The position numbers and the translations under genes were made by a program. The notes under the pieces were generated by a model. It made no database searches and had not been told where the DNA came from. It was given only the letters and a program-made list of their open reading frames with translations. From Actinomadura fibrosa (GTDB lineage Bacteria > Actinomycetota > Actinomycetes > Streptosporangiales > Streptosporangiaceae), in the NCBI RefSeq assembly GCF_900659615.1, contig NZ_CAACUY010000016.1:27274-91273 (forward strand): a stretch of 64,000 bases of DNA, written 5' to 3'. Position 1 is the first letter of the stretch. Each line of letters opens with the position of its first letter. Shown in pieces: positions 8,764 to 17,532 of this stretch.

Positions 8764-9615
8764 TCACGAAGCCTGTTCGGCCTTGCGGCCCACGCCTGCG
8801 TAGCACCATTGGCGGTCGGCGCGGGGCGGGATTGTCGTGCCCGGGTCGGGGCGCCACATCGACAGGGTGGTGAGACCGGGTTCGATGAACTCGAAGCCCT
8901 CGAACAAGCTCGCCACGTGGGCTCGGCTGCGCAGTGTGATCTGGGAGGTCGCCCTCGCGTACACCGCGCCCGCGTCCCGGACGCGACCGTCGGCGTCGAA
9001 GTCGCCGGTCACGTGCGATATCACCAGGTGGCTGCCCGGGGCCATCGCGTCCCGGAACCGCGCGACGATACCGGGCGGGTCGTCCTCGTCTCCGATGAAG
9101 TGCAGGACCGCCAGCATCAGGACGGCGACGGGCTCATCGAAGTCGATCAGCCGGTTCACCTCGGGGTCGGCGAGGATGTCGCCGGGACGGCGCGCGTCGC
9201 CCTGGACGACGGTCACCTCCGGTGTGTCAGCCAGCAGCGCCCGGCCATGCGTCAGGACGACCGGCTCCCGGTCGACATAGACGACATGCGCCCTGGGAGT
9301 GACCTGATGGGCGATTTCGTGCACGTTTCCCTGAGTGGGAAGGCCCGATCCGATGTCGATGAACTGGCGGATCCCGTGTTCGGCCAGGAACCGTACCGCA
9401 CGCCGCAGGAAGGCACGGTTCTCGCGTGCCAGGAACGGCGTGTCCGGCGCATGGCGAATGATTTCGTCCGCGGCCTCCCGGTCGACGGCGTAATTGTCTT
9501 TGCCGCCGAGAAGGTAGTCGTACATCCGCGGGACGTTAGGGGTGTAGGGATCGATGGTGTCCAGTGTCTTCTCCCGGCCCGGCGGGTGGGCAGGCCCGCT
9601 CGGGGTCCAGTCCAT
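8764..9615 (-). CDS. SAM-dependent methyltransferase of the PF04672 actinobacterial family
   Basis: 283 residues from the ATG at 9615 (MDWTPSGPAHPPGREKTLDT). The family opening DPYTPNVPRMYDYLLGGKDN is diagnostic, followed by the SAM loop FIDIGSGLPTQGNVHEIA, VYVDREPVVLTHGRALL and VAVLMLAVLHFI. The ending is WCYAGVGRKAE. Actinomycete genomes carry many copies. They look like methyltransferases by fold, but no substrate is established for most. It is divergent from the P450 with 87 bp between their starts, so the two may be coregulated, although these methyltransferases occur in many unrelated contexts. Confidence 0.88.
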   Translation of the reverse strand: MDWTPSGPAHPPGREKTLDTIDPYTPNVPRMYDYLLGGKDNYAVDREAADEIIRHAPDTPFLARENRAFLRRAVRFLAEHGIRQFIDIGSGLPTQGNVHEIAHQVTPRAHVVYVDREPVVLTHGRALLADTPEVTVVQGDARRPGDILADPEVNRLIDFDEPVAVLMLAVLHFIGDEDDPPGIVARFRDAMAPGSHLVISHVTGDFDADGRVRDAGAVYARATSQITLRSRAHVASLFEGFEFIEPGLTTLSMWRPDPGTTIPPRADRQWCYAGVGRKAEQAS

Positions 9616-9702
9616 GCGTGTCGCAAATCGTGCACGTATATGAAAGCATCGAATCAACCCGTGGACAACCCGATCGAAGACCCCCACACCGGGAGTGCGT
9701 AC

Positions 9703-11046
9703 ATGCCCAGCCACAGCAGCGGTCATCCACAGATTCCTGGTCCGTCCGCCCTGGACGACGGTGCCGAAGCGGTTGCCGCGGCCGGCGGGTTGCACAACTA
9801 TCAGTTGCAACTGCACGCCGAATACGGTTCTGTGGTGCGCTTTCCACTGCCCGGGGCCGGTGCGGCGGTGTCGATCGCCGATCCGGTGCTGCTTGAGGCC
9901 ACCGCGAAGATCAACAAGCGGCCGGAGAAACTCTTCGAGTTCCTCGCCCCGCTGCAGGAGGCGGGCAACCTGCAGACGATCCCGGCCGACGAGCACGGCC
10001 CGTGGCGCCGGGTGATGCTGTCGGTGCTGGCCGGACGTCCCTCACACGAGGCGCACTTCGCGCAGTTCGCCGCGCTGACCACCGAGCTCGCCGACCGCTG
10101 GGCGGGCCAGGACGGCCCGATCTCCCTGCAGAAGGACTTGAGCGAGCTGTCGCTGCACATGATCTGCCAATACGCGCTCGGGGGCGGCCTGGAGTCCGCG
10201 GGGTCCGCCGGACGGGTCGTGTCCGCGTTCGAGACCGTCCTGACCGAGTTCATGTCCCAGGAGGGGCCGGGGAAGGACAGGGCCGACGAGGCGCTGGCCT
10301 ACCTGCGCGCGACCGTGGACAAGGTGCTCGCCGCGCACCGCGAGCGCGACACCGCCGAGCAGGCCGATCGCAGCGACCTGATCGCGGCGCTGCTCGCCGC
10401 GGGCGAGTCCCCTGCGCGCATCCGCGACACGGTCCTGATGACCATGCTGGCCGCGCACCACACCACCGGCGTCGCCATCTCCTGGACGCTCTACCTTCTG
10501 GCCAAGCATCCGGACGCGGCCGCCCGCGTGGCCAAGGAACTGGACGACGTTCTGGGCGACCGCGCCGTCCCCGAGTACGGCGATCTCAAGCGGCTGACCT
10601 ATCTGGACATGGTGCTCAGGGAGGCCATGCGGTTGTACCCGCCCGGCCCGTACGGCGCTCGGGAGGCCACCGAAGACCTCGTGCTGGGCGACTACACCGT
10701 CCCCGCGGGCACGACGATCTTCTATCCGTTCTGGGCCGTCCACATGAACCCCGAGTACTGGCCGGACCCGCAGGTGTTCGACCCGGAGCGCTTCACGCCC
10801 GAGGCGTCGGCGAAACGTCCCCGGCTGGCCTACATCCCGTTCGGGATCGGGCCGCGCAGCTGCGAGGGGGCCGTCCTGGCGACGGTCGAGGCCGAACTGG
10901 TGCTGGCCTCCCTGCTCAAGCGGTTCCGTCTGGAGCTGCCTGCCGGGCAGACGGTCACGCCTATCGAACGCTTCGTGCTGTGGGCCGCCGAAGACATCCA
11001 CGTGACGCTCACACCCCGGGATCCAGCGAACTCGCCCCGGACGTAA
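9703..11046 (+). CDS. Cytochrome P450
   Basis: 447 residues from the ATG at 9703, with GGGAG seven bases upstream. A start at 9640 would add 21 residues and lacks a ribosome site. P450 landmarks: I-helix MLAAHHTTGVAISW (residues about 248-261) with the oxygen-activating Thr pair; K-helix E307/R310 in LREAMR; the PERF-like DPERFTPEA; and heme loop FGIGPRSCEG with the axial Cys387. The I-helix acidic residue before Thr is His here, which is uncommon but known in family relatives. No ferredoxin or reductase gene is adjacent. The substrate is not predictable; it is a cytosolic heme monooxygenase. Confidence 0.92.
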   Translation: MPSHSSGHPQIPGPSALDDGAEAVAAAGGLHNYQLQLHAEYGSVVRFPLPGAGAAVSIADPVLLEATAKINKRPEKLFEFLAPLQEAGNLQTIPADEHGPWRRVMLSVLAGRPSHEAHFAQFAALTTELADRWAGQDGPISLQKDLSELSLHMICQYALGGGLESAGSAGRVVSAFETVLTEFMSQEGPGKDRADEALAYLRATVDKVLAAHRERDTAEQADRSDLIAALLAAGESPARIRDTVLMTMLAAHHTTGVAISWTLYLLAKHPDAAARVAKELDDVLGDRAVPEYGDLKRLTYLDMVLREAMRLYPPGPYGAREATEDLVLGDYTVPAGTTIFYPFWAVHMNPEYWPDPQVFDPERFTPEASAKRPRLAYIPFGIGPRSCEGAVLATVEAELVLASLLKRFRLELPAGQTVTPIERFVLWAAEDIHVTLTPRDPANSPRT

Positions 11047-11067
11047 CCGGGGAAGCCTGACCTCACC

Positions 11068-11505
11068 TCAAGGCCGTCCGGCACAGATCGATCGCAAATC
11101 CGTCGGCGACAACACCACCGCCTCAACCTCGGTCCGTCCCTCGATGCTGGCCTTGAGGAGCCGGTGGAATCCATCGAGCACCACCAGCCGGCCGTTGTGC
11201 TCGACCAGATGGATCGGATAGTTCAGGTCGCTGGCCATCACCCGCCGCAGATGATCGGGATACCGCTGCGGATCGTCACGGACCTGCCGCGGCGCGACCC
11301 GGAAACGCTCGCCGTTCAACTGCCACAACGGCAGATCGAACAACCACGCCAACTCCTGGACGGCAACGCGCCGCACCGGAAGCTCAAGCCGCCACAACCG
11401 CTCGATCTTCCAGGGCACCAACGGCAGCGTCTGCTTGAGCACCTCCGGCATCATTGCCAGCAGTTCGTCCCTGCTCACCCTCGGCGCGACACGATCCGAC
11501 CCCAC
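11068..11505 (-). CDS. ParB/Srx-like nuclease-fold domain protein, small
   Basis: 145 residues from a GTG at 11505 with GGGGAG five bases before it. The middle and C-terminal part has the ParB-like fold signature: a helix-rich N-terminal half, then LNYPIHLVEHNGRLVVLDGF, HRLLKASIEGRTEVEAVVL. The DGFHRL element corresponds to the GxHR-type loop of ParB/sulfiredoxin domains, which bind or hydrolyse nucleotides. Length excludes chromosome-partition ParB (no central HTH). Similar stand-alone proteins occur near modification or antibiotic genes. The role is unknown. It converges on the P450 with 21 bases between. Confidence 0.65.
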   Translation of the reverse strand: MGSDRVAPRVSRDELLAMMPEVLKQTLPLVPWKIERLWRLELPVRRVAVQELAWLFDLPLWQLNGERFRVAPRQVRDDPQRYPDHLRRVMASDLNYPIHLVEHNGRLVVLDGFHRLLKASIEGRTEVEAVVLSPTDLRSICAGRP

Positions 11506-12497
11506 AACGTCTCCCCTCTAGAGCCGAGCACATGACTGAGCTTCACCCCGACTTGCCGCGAGAGTCTGACATTCCGCGGGATCGCGGGCGGTTTAACGGC
11601 TCGGTGGGAGTCGTCGGCGGCGGCCCTGCGCGACAAGGTGACCTCCGTCGGGCAGGGGCGCGAGGGCTTCCGCCGGGGGTGATCAGGTGGTCGGTGAGGT
11701 GGTCGTCGGGTCCTGGTAGTTCGATCATGCCGAGGGCCACCTGGGCACCGGCCGCCTTTCCGCCGGCGGTGTCGGCATAGGAGTGCGCCGTCAGCCCCTG
11801 GGCGGACGTGATGGCGAGCGTCGCGGTGTCTCCAGCGGACGGATCAGGGCCCGAACGCGGATCTGCCCCTCGGCGGCGGCCGAAGGCTTGTGTCAGGCTC
11901 AGAGAGCGAGCGTTATCGCTGCCGTTAGGAAGATGACCGTGTCGATGATGTCCATAAGGCGAGCGTAAGCACCGTCTCGCATCGCTGTTACCGAAAATCG
12001 GTAGACAAATCACCATGACGCGATCGCACATTATGCGAACACTTTCGCAGTTTCCGCCAGGTCCACTCCGGCGCGCTCAGCGTTTCGAACGACTTTGAAC
12101 ATCTTTGCCGTTCATGGCTGTTGAGCGGCCCAAGGCACCCGGCGGGTGGCGACGCTCTGGCGCGTATCTCCGATCACGCGTAGCGAAACCCCGGGGGCTG
12201 TTGGTGCTCGCCGCCGCGGCGGTCGCCGTGCGTCCGGTCGGAGAGGACGGGCGCGCCATGCCGACGATGATCGGGCATGTCGCTGAGGAGCGGTACAAGC
12301 AGTCGGTAACCGAATGGCAGGCGCTGAAAGCGTGTCTCCCAAGGGCTTGTCGGCTTGCGCTCGCGGACGGATACTGGCGCTCACGGCATGATCCCTTGAT
12401 CGGGAGCCTGTCGCATTCCGCTCCCCCGAAAGCTCCCCGCACTTTCGATGCCGCGTGCTGATTCCTTGATCACATCGCAGAGAGTGACAAAGGGACG
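11506..12497. other. Gene-poor stretch of about 1 kb
   Basis: No frame here has both an initiation site and recognisable content. A plus-strand frame at 12105-12461 (118 codons, containing MPTMIGHVAEERYKQSVTEW) and minus-strand frames over 11543-12031 look like compositional openings or decayed genes. At 11899-11955 (minus) an 18-codon hydrophobic peptide MDIIDTVIFLTAAITLAL can be read but has no ribosome site. The lower GC around 11930-12070 suggests promoter or decayed DNA. Confidence 0.4.
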
Positions 12498-12830
12498 ATG
12501 GACGACACCCGCGCAGCCGAAGCGGCCGACGATCCGCTGCGCCCGCAGTTGCTGCTTCTGATGGCCGGTGCGGTCATCGGCGTCGTGCTCCTGGGCGCGG
12601 CGCTGGTCATCGACCTGACCGGCGCCAACGATGTGCGGACTCCGGCCGTGCCCACGATGCCCTCCGGAGGCCTGCCCACGATGCCCTCGCAGGGCGTGCC
12701 GACGATGCCGAATCTGCCCACCCTCTTCCCGACCGCGCCGCCCGGCGCGACCGGGGCGCCCACGGAACTGCCGACGAACCTCCCGACGAACCTGCCGAGC
12801 ATCCCGCAGATCCCGGGAGGTGCACCATGA
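12498..12830 (+). CDS. Single-pass membrane protein with Pro-rich outer tail; first gene of the four-gene envelope cassette
   Basis: 110 residues from the ATG at 12498 (AAAGGG upstream). Residues 1-18 are polar, 19-41 form one transmembrane helix (LLLLMAGAVIGVVLLGAALV), and the remainder is low-complexity and exposed. It carries three copies of PTMP (PTMPSGGLPTMPSQGVPTMP) and then proline/threonine/asparagine repeats such as ELPTNLPTNLP. Such tails span the cell wall or bind partners. The stop overlaps the next start (ATGA at 12827-12830), so translation is coupled to the multipass protein. I recognise no named family. It is the first gene of an apparent operon running to 17485. Confidence 0.7.
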   Translation: MDDTRAAEAADDPLRPQLLLLMAGAVIGVVLLGAALVIDLTGANDVRTPAVPTMPSGGLPTMPSQGVPTMPNLPTLFPTAPPGATGAPTELPTNLPTNLPSIPQIPGGAP

Positions 12831-14434
12831 CCACCGGTCCTGGCGACACCGGGCCGCCGCGCCGCTGGTCCCCGACCGTTCCGGGCGGCGGGCATCACGG
12901 TGCCGCGGGCGGGCCGCCGCAGGCTTCGGGCGTGTCCGCGGCGCGGGCGGCGGTGCGGAGCGCCGTCCGCGACGACGCGGAGGCTCGTGCGCGGGCGCTG
13001 CTGGTCGTCCGGCTGACGATCGCGCTGTACCTGGCCGAGCTGCTGCTCAACCTCCTCCGCCCGCACGTCCAGCCGCACGAACCCGCGCTGTCGATCTTCG
13101 AGCGGACGACGCGCCTGTCGGGGTCCGTCGGACGGCTGCTGGCCACGCCGAGGACCGTGTTCTGGCTCGTCCTCGCCGGCATCGTGGCCGGCGTCCTGCT
13201 CCAGGTGCTGGTCATGGCCACGCGTCCGGACGAGCGCCGGGCCCGGACGCTGACCTGGCTGACCGTCGCGGTGGTCCTCGGCCCGTTCGGGCTGATCCCG
13301 CTCACCGTCATCGCCGAGTATCCGCTCCAGGCGCTCGCGTGCGTGCCCGGCACCGCGTTCGCGCTGGCGCTGCTGCACTTCGGCCAGCGGTTCTCGCGGA
13401 TACCGGCGATGATGCTGCTCGCGGCGTTCGCCTGGGGCGCGCTGGTCGTGTTCGGTCTCGGACGGGCCGCGAGCAACCTCGCCTTCGGCACCCTCTACGG
13501 CTTCATGGGCGATGGCGCCCAGAGCGACCTCACGCGGCTGGCCGAGCGCCAGTACGACGCGCTGGACGTGGTCGTCGTCCATTCGGGCGTCGTCAACGCG
13601 CTGGTCGTCGCGGCGGGCGTCGCCCTGCTGCTGGTGCTGTTCCGGCATCGCGTCACCGACGCCGTGACCGGTCTGGTCGTCGGCGCCGCCATCGGCCTCG
13701 GCTACAACCTCGTCGAGAGCACGCTGATCATCCGCCTCTTCGGGACGCTCAGCGCGTTCACCGGCACGACGGGCGGGTTCGAGTACTGGGTCCGCCAGTC
13801 GATCGGGCTGCTCGGCGGGCAGGTCGCGTTCGGCGCCGTTCTCGGCGCCGGGTTCGGCCTGGCGGCGCAGGCGCGGCGGCGCGGCGGGCGCACGCGTGCC
13901 GCGCTGGCCGGCCTGGCCGCGGCGATCTGCGGCGCCATCGCCACCGAGACGCTGGCCGCCTGGCTGTCGCGCATCGTCCACGATCACGTCTCCGTCGGCG
14001 GTCCCCTCGACACGCTGGTCGTCTCGCCGTTCCTCTGGCTGCTTCCGCAGGCGCCGTTCATCGTCGTGGCCGTCCTGCTCCTGGCCGTGGGGACGCGCGC
14101 CAGAGCCGCCGCCGCGCGTGACGCAGTGGCGGCCGAGGCTGCGTCCGGCACGGCCATCACCCGGTGGGAGGCACCGTTCCTGGCCGACCCGGCACTGCGG
14201 TTCTGGAGCCTGGTCAGCACGGGACGCCTGTACGGGCGGGGCTCGGCTCTCGCCCTGCGGCGCCTGCAACTCGCCCAGCTCGACCTCGCAGCCTGGCGCT
14301 GGCAGCACCCGGGAGTCCTCGACGGGCCCGCCAAGGAGGAGGGCGACAGGTTGCGTGCGAGAGTGATGCTGCTGAGGACGCGTCCGGGCATCCGTCCGGC
14401 GGCGGCGCCCCGTCCCGGGCAGGTGACGCCATGA
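12827..14434 (+). CDS. Multipass membrane protein with degenerate PrsW-like core
   Basis: 535 residues. An N-terminal cytosolic stretch (1-60) is followed by about nine hydrophobic segments up to residue 425, then a cytosolic tail of about 110 residues. The block DAVTGLVVGAAIGLGYNLVE at about 278-297 resembles the second motif of PrsW/RsiW-cleaving intramembrane metalloproteases (D-G-x3-G-x5-G-x6-E), and its Glu297 is kept. The first PrsW motif (EExxK) appears replaced by a segment around HSGVVNALVVAA (from His252) with no glutamates. The later His-containing motif reads GGQVAFGAVLGAGFG with no His. So this is PrsW-like in fold at most, probably without protease activity. It overlaps both neighbours by ATGA. 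The alternative is an unrelated membrane protein with chance similarity. Confidence 0.6.
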   Translation: MTTGPGDTGPPRRWSPTVPGGGHHGAAGGPPQASGVSAARAAVRSAVRDDAEARARALLVVRLTIALYLAELLLNLLRPHVQPHEPALSIFERTTRLSGSVGRLLATPRTVFWLVLAGIVAGVLLQVLVMATRPDERRARTLTWLTVAVVLGPFGLIPLTVIAEYPLQALACVPGTAFALALLHFGQRFSRIPAMMLLAAFAWGALVVFGLGRAASNLAFGTLYGFMGDGAQSDLTRLAERQYDALDVVVVHSGVVNALVVAAGVALLLVLFRHRVTDAVTGLVVGAAIGLGYNLVESTLIIRLFGTLSAFTGTTGGFEYWVRQSIGLLGGQVAFGAVLGAGFGLAAQARRRGGRTRAALAGLAAAICGAIATETLAAWLSRIVHDHVSVGGPLDTLVVSPFLWLLPQAPFIVVAVLLLAVGTRARAAAARDAVAAEAASGTAITRWEAPFLADPALRFWSLVSTGRLYGRGSALALRRLQLAQLDLAAWRWQHPGVLDGPAKEEGDRLRARVMLLRTRPGIRPAAAPRPGQVTP

Positions 14435-14928
14435 CCCGCCGTCCCGCGCGCCGCGCGACCCTGCACCTGTTCGGCCTCCTGCTGGGGACATTGTTCGCGG
14501 CCCTCCTCATCCTGCCCCTGACTCCGCAGCAGGCATCCGCCTGCGACGTCAGCTACGCGTACAGGCCGTCCATCGACCTGGAGCACTTCGGTCGCACGCG
14601 CACCTGCTCGACGGGCACGTCCCTCGTCGGCGTCGCCCTGGTCTCCGTCGTCACGGTCGGGGCTCTGACAGCCACCGGGTTCCTGGTCTACCGGCGCGGT
14701 GCCGCGACGGCGGGCACTCCGCCGGGACGGTCCGCGCCCGCGCCCGCGCTGGCCGCCTACCTCCAGGCGACGGGCCTCCCCCTGCCCCCGCCGAACCGGC
14801 CGCCCGCAGGCGGATACCCACCACCGGCAGGCGGGCCCCCACCGCCCGCAGGCGGATACCCATCACCAGGCGGATACCCGCCTTCCTATGGGCGCCCTGG
14901 AGGCGGCGATGCCGCACCGCCCGGGTAG
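14431..14928 (+). CDS. Exported single-pass protein with Gly-Tyr-Pro-rich tail; third gene of the cassette
   Basis: 165 residues from the ATG at 14431, overlapping the previous stop (ATGA). Residues 1-37 look like a signal peptide (RRATLHLFGLLLGTLFAALL, cleavage near ASA-CD). A short outer segment with two cysteines (CDVSYAYRP... and RTCSTG) follows. A second helix lies at about 68-88 (SLVGVALVSVVTVGALTATG), ending in basic VYRR, so the tail should be cytosolic. The tail contains repeats of P-P-A-G-G-Y-P, common in actinobacterial membrane proteins as flexible interaction modules. The two cysteines could pair outside the cell. No family name is recognised; context says it works with its three neighbours. 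Confidence 0.7.
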   Translation: MTRRPARRATLHLFGLLLGTLFAALLILPLTPQQASACDVSYAYRPSIDLEHFGRTRTCSTGTSLVGVALVSVVTVGALTATGFLVYRRGAATAGTPPGRSAPAPALAAYLQATGLPLPPPNRPPAGGYPPPAGGPPPPAGGYPSPGGYPPSYGRPGGGDAAPPG

Positions 14929-17485
14929 GCGCGCCGCCGATGGTCGGTGGCGGAGGCTGGTCGCGCTGTGCGCCGCCGCCCTCCTCGCCTCCATCGCGGC
15001 CGCCCCCGGCGCGTCGGCCACCCGTCCCGCCTCGCCGCTCGGGACCGAACGCGCCGCCGGGACGTCCGCGACCGAGAGCGCTGCCCAAGCACCCGCGCCC
15101 GACCCGAAGCATTCGCTCGACCTGGGCGACCCCGGCCTCCTCTGGACGCCCCGAGGCGAGATCATCATGGAGTGGATCGCCGGGGAAGGCGCGTTCGGCG
15201 ATCTCGCCGCCACCTACGCCGCCACCTGGCTGTCCCTCGACGTGCCCGGCCTGTCGGCCGAGGAGCGCACGAAGTACGCCCAGGAACTGGACAGGATCCT
15301 CCGTGCCAACTGGGGCAAGAGGGAGGAGGCGAACACCGGGGTCTCCATCACCACCGCGCAGGCGATCAAGAAGAGCAACCCGAGGCTGTATGAGGAGTTG
15401 CTGAAGAACGGTCAGATAAAGGCTGACAGCGTCCTGCTGCAAACGGTGGGCCGGAACTGGTCGCAGGCCCCGGACAAGAACAACGGACTGCTCGCGCTGC
15501 ACGCCGAGGTCATGGCGCTCAAGGCGCAGGTCTGGGCGAAGTACATCGTGGCGGCGCTGAAGGCGGGGAAGTCGGAGGCGGACATCGCGAAGTCCCTCCG
15601 CACCCTGGACCAGGAACTGATCAAACTGGGCGAGGGCCCGGCCTACCGGAAACGGCTGGAACAAGCCTTCACGTCCTCGGACGGCGTCAGCGTCAGCTCC
15701 TCGCGGCTCTCCAAAGGGGACTTGGTCGTCCGGCAACCGTGCGCAGGCAGATGCAGCACGATCGCCGAGGACGTCGACTATGTCGTCCCCACCCAGAAGC
15801 TCTCGGACGTCGTCGTCGGCCTCGCCTACGCGCAAGCGGCGATGCGCTTCATCGACCGGGCGGCCGCACAGAACGACGAGGCACAGGCAACCACGTGGGT
15901 GAACAACCTCCAGACCGTCGCGAAAAGGCTCCAGGAGTACTACACGGCGAACCAGAGCGGGAGCCTGGACAAGGTCGCGCGGGCGCGCGGGGCTTGGCGC
16001 CTGATGAACGAGATGCTCAAGCAGGAGGATTTCCAGCTGCGCTTCAACCAGCGACCGAAGGCGATCGCCACCAAGGTCCACGGCGTGCGTTACGCGCTGC
16101 AAAAGAACATCGGCGAGTCGGAGCAGCAGGTCCAGCAACGAGCCGACCAGGCGCGGAAAGAGGCGGAGAAGGCGAAGAAGAAGGCCGCCGAGAACGCCGG
16201 GGCGAACCCGACGTGCGCGGTGTCGATGGCTCGTCCGCGCACGGGACCTGCGATGGCCGTCTTCGCACCGGCCCGGAGATGCGGTGGCAGTGGAAAGGAG
16301 GGCGGGCTCATCGAGGGGCTCGCTTCCAGCGGCCTCGGCGGCGTCGACTTCACCACGTTGCAGATGCGCTACATGTCCGACGACGGGAGCGGCATCAAGT
16401 ACGCCTTCTCGGCACAGGCCGCGTCTCCCGGCCTCAGCCAGGACTTCGGAGCCGGCCTCGACGCCTACGTGAACAGCACCGCCGATCTGCGGACCTGGCT
16501 GGTGCTGGATCCGGACAAGTTCTGGGTCAACCTCAACCCCGACGAGCCGGAGCGCATCATCGATCCCGCGCTCGGGCAGACGAACGCCGGGAAGGCCCTG
16601 CTCGAAGCCGACTACCAGATGAAGCGCACCGAGGGGAGGCTGCTCGATCCGAAGACCGATCTGGGCGCGAGGTACTGGGACGAGGTGGAGGGCACGTGCG
16701 TCTCCTCGCGCTCCTGGATCGTCCCCGGCGATGTCGAGGTCCGGGAGAAGGGCTCGTCCCTCTACGTCCTGAAGGCCGAGCTCTCGGTGAAGACGAAGGC
16801 GGACCGCATCGCCAACGCCGGGAAGCTGGCGTGCACCCCGGATTCGGCGAGCGAGGCGCACAACGAGCAGTTGGAACGGCGGCTGGTCCTCCCCGAGGTC
16901 ATCAAGGCCGTCAACACCGCGCCCGAGTACGCACCGATACGCCGCGCCTTCCTGGCGCGCGTCATCGCGCAGTGGATCCGCGAACGGCACCGGAGCGGCC
17001 ACCGGACGTCCTTCGACGGCCTGATCGACTCGGGCGACATCGGCCCGGCGAAGCTGGACGACGGCTGGCGGCCGCGGCAGGTGTACGACTCCTTCGTCCA
17101 CTCCGTGCAGAACGGCGATTTCAGCTACACGCAGACCGAGGAGCGGGGCGGCGTGAGGTACGTCCGGCACATGACGATCGGGGGCGTCGACTTCAGCAGG
17201 ATCCCGATGAACGGAGTCAGCGCAGCGCAGATGGACCAGCGGCAGCCGCGGCTGTCGGAGACGGTCGACGCGTCCGCGGACCACCCCGCCACGGCGTCCG
17301 ACGGCTCGGTCTGGCTGGGCGACGGGGTGACGATGCCCAAGGAGGGCCTGTGGACGCGGACGTCGGGGAGCGTGCGCGCGTTCGCGTCCGGACGCACCGG
17401 CATCGCCGTCATCATCGTGGGGGCGTTCGTCGTGGTCACCTTCGGCCTCCGCGCCGGTTCCGCAAGGACGCGTCGGACCTCCTGA
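14909..17485 (+). CDS. Large secreted, C-terminally membrane-anchored protein of unknown function
   Basis: 858 residues from the ATG at 14909, with GGAGG five bases upstream; it starts inside the previous gene's end. Residues 1-38 are a signal peptide (RRLVALCAAALLASIAAAPG). Residues 60-400 are helical and charged, ending in a coiled coil at about 400-430 (QRADQARKEAEKAKKKAAEN). A second, mixed region of about 440-800 holds the most distinctive block FWVNLNPDEPERIIDPALGQ (from about 538), then LPEVIKAVNTAPEYAPIRRA and ARVIAQWIRERHRSG. Residues 830-847 form one transmembrane helix (GIAVIIVGAFVVVTFGLRAG) with a short basic inner tail, giving an outside-facing, anchored topology. From memory, blocks like NPDEPxRIID recur in other bacterial hypothetical proteins, but I cannot name the family. 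No catalytic motif is evident. Confidence 0.72.
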   Translation: MPHRPGRRAADGRWRRLVALCAAALLASIAAAPGASATRPASPLGTERAAGTSATESAAQAPAPDPKHSLDLGDPGLLWTPRGEIIMEWIAGEGAFGDLAATYAATWLSLDVPGLSAEERTKYAQELDRILRANWGKREEANTGVSITTAQAIKKSNPRLYEELLKNGQIKADSVLLQTVGRNWSQAPDKNNGLLALHAEVMALKAQVWAKYIVAALKAGKSEADIAKSLRTLDQELIKLGEGPAYRKRLEQAFTSSDGVSVSSSRLSKGDLVVRQPCAGRCSTIAEDVDYVVPTQKLSDVVVGLAYAQAAMRFIDRAAAQNDEAQATTWVNNLQTVAKRLQEYYTANQSGSLDKVARARGAWRLMNEMLKQEDFQLRFNQRPKAIATKVHGVRYALQKNIGESEQQVQQRADQARKEAEKAKKKAAENAGANPTCAVSMARPRTGPAMAVFAPARRCGGSGKEGGLIEGLASSGLGGVDFTTLQMRYMSDDGSGIKYAFSAQAASPGLSQDFGAGLDAYVNSTADLRTWLVLDPDKFWVNLNPDEPERIIDPALGQTNAGKALLEADYQMKRTEGRLLDPKTDLGARYWDEVEGTCVSSRSWIVPGDVEVREKGSSLYVLKAELSVKTKADRIANAGKLACTPDSASEAHNEQLERRLVLPEVIKAVNTAPEYAPIRRAFLARVIAQWIRERHRSGHRTSFDGLIDSGDIGPAKLDDGWRPRQVYDSFVHSVQNGDFSYTQTEERGGVRYVRHMTIGGVDFSRIPMNGVSAAQMDQRQPRLSETVDASADHPATASDGSVWLGDGVTMPKEGLWTRTSGSVRAFASGRTGIAVIIVGAFVVVTFGLRAGSARTRRTS

Positions 17486-17515
17486 TTCCCTCGGAGGAGA
17501 CCGTGTCGCCGGCGG

Positions 17516-17532
17516 CCGCCTCGCGGAGGCGG
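17516..17532. terminator. Hairpin between convergent genes
   Basis: Perfect 7-bp GC stem (CCGCCTC, loop GCG, GAGGCGG) in the 47-base gap between the cassette and the lipase, which converge. It is a plausible bidirectional terminator, though there is no T-run. Confidence 0.5.

Noticed and set aside
11899..11955. 18-residue hydrophobic micropeptide on the minus strand
   Set aside because: No ribosome site or context; length compatible with chance.
12105..12461. 118-codon frame as a gene
   Set aside because: No recognisable domain and no ribosome site; composition change suggests decayed DNA.
12670..12820. Short PTMP/PTNLP codon repeats as a CRISPR-like or regulatory array
   Set aside because: They are in-frame low-complexity codons of the Pro-rich tail, without regular spacers.
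14800..14890. GC-rich GGCGGATACCC repeats as an origin or iteron
   Set aside because: They encode the Gly-Gly-Tyr-Pro tail in frame.
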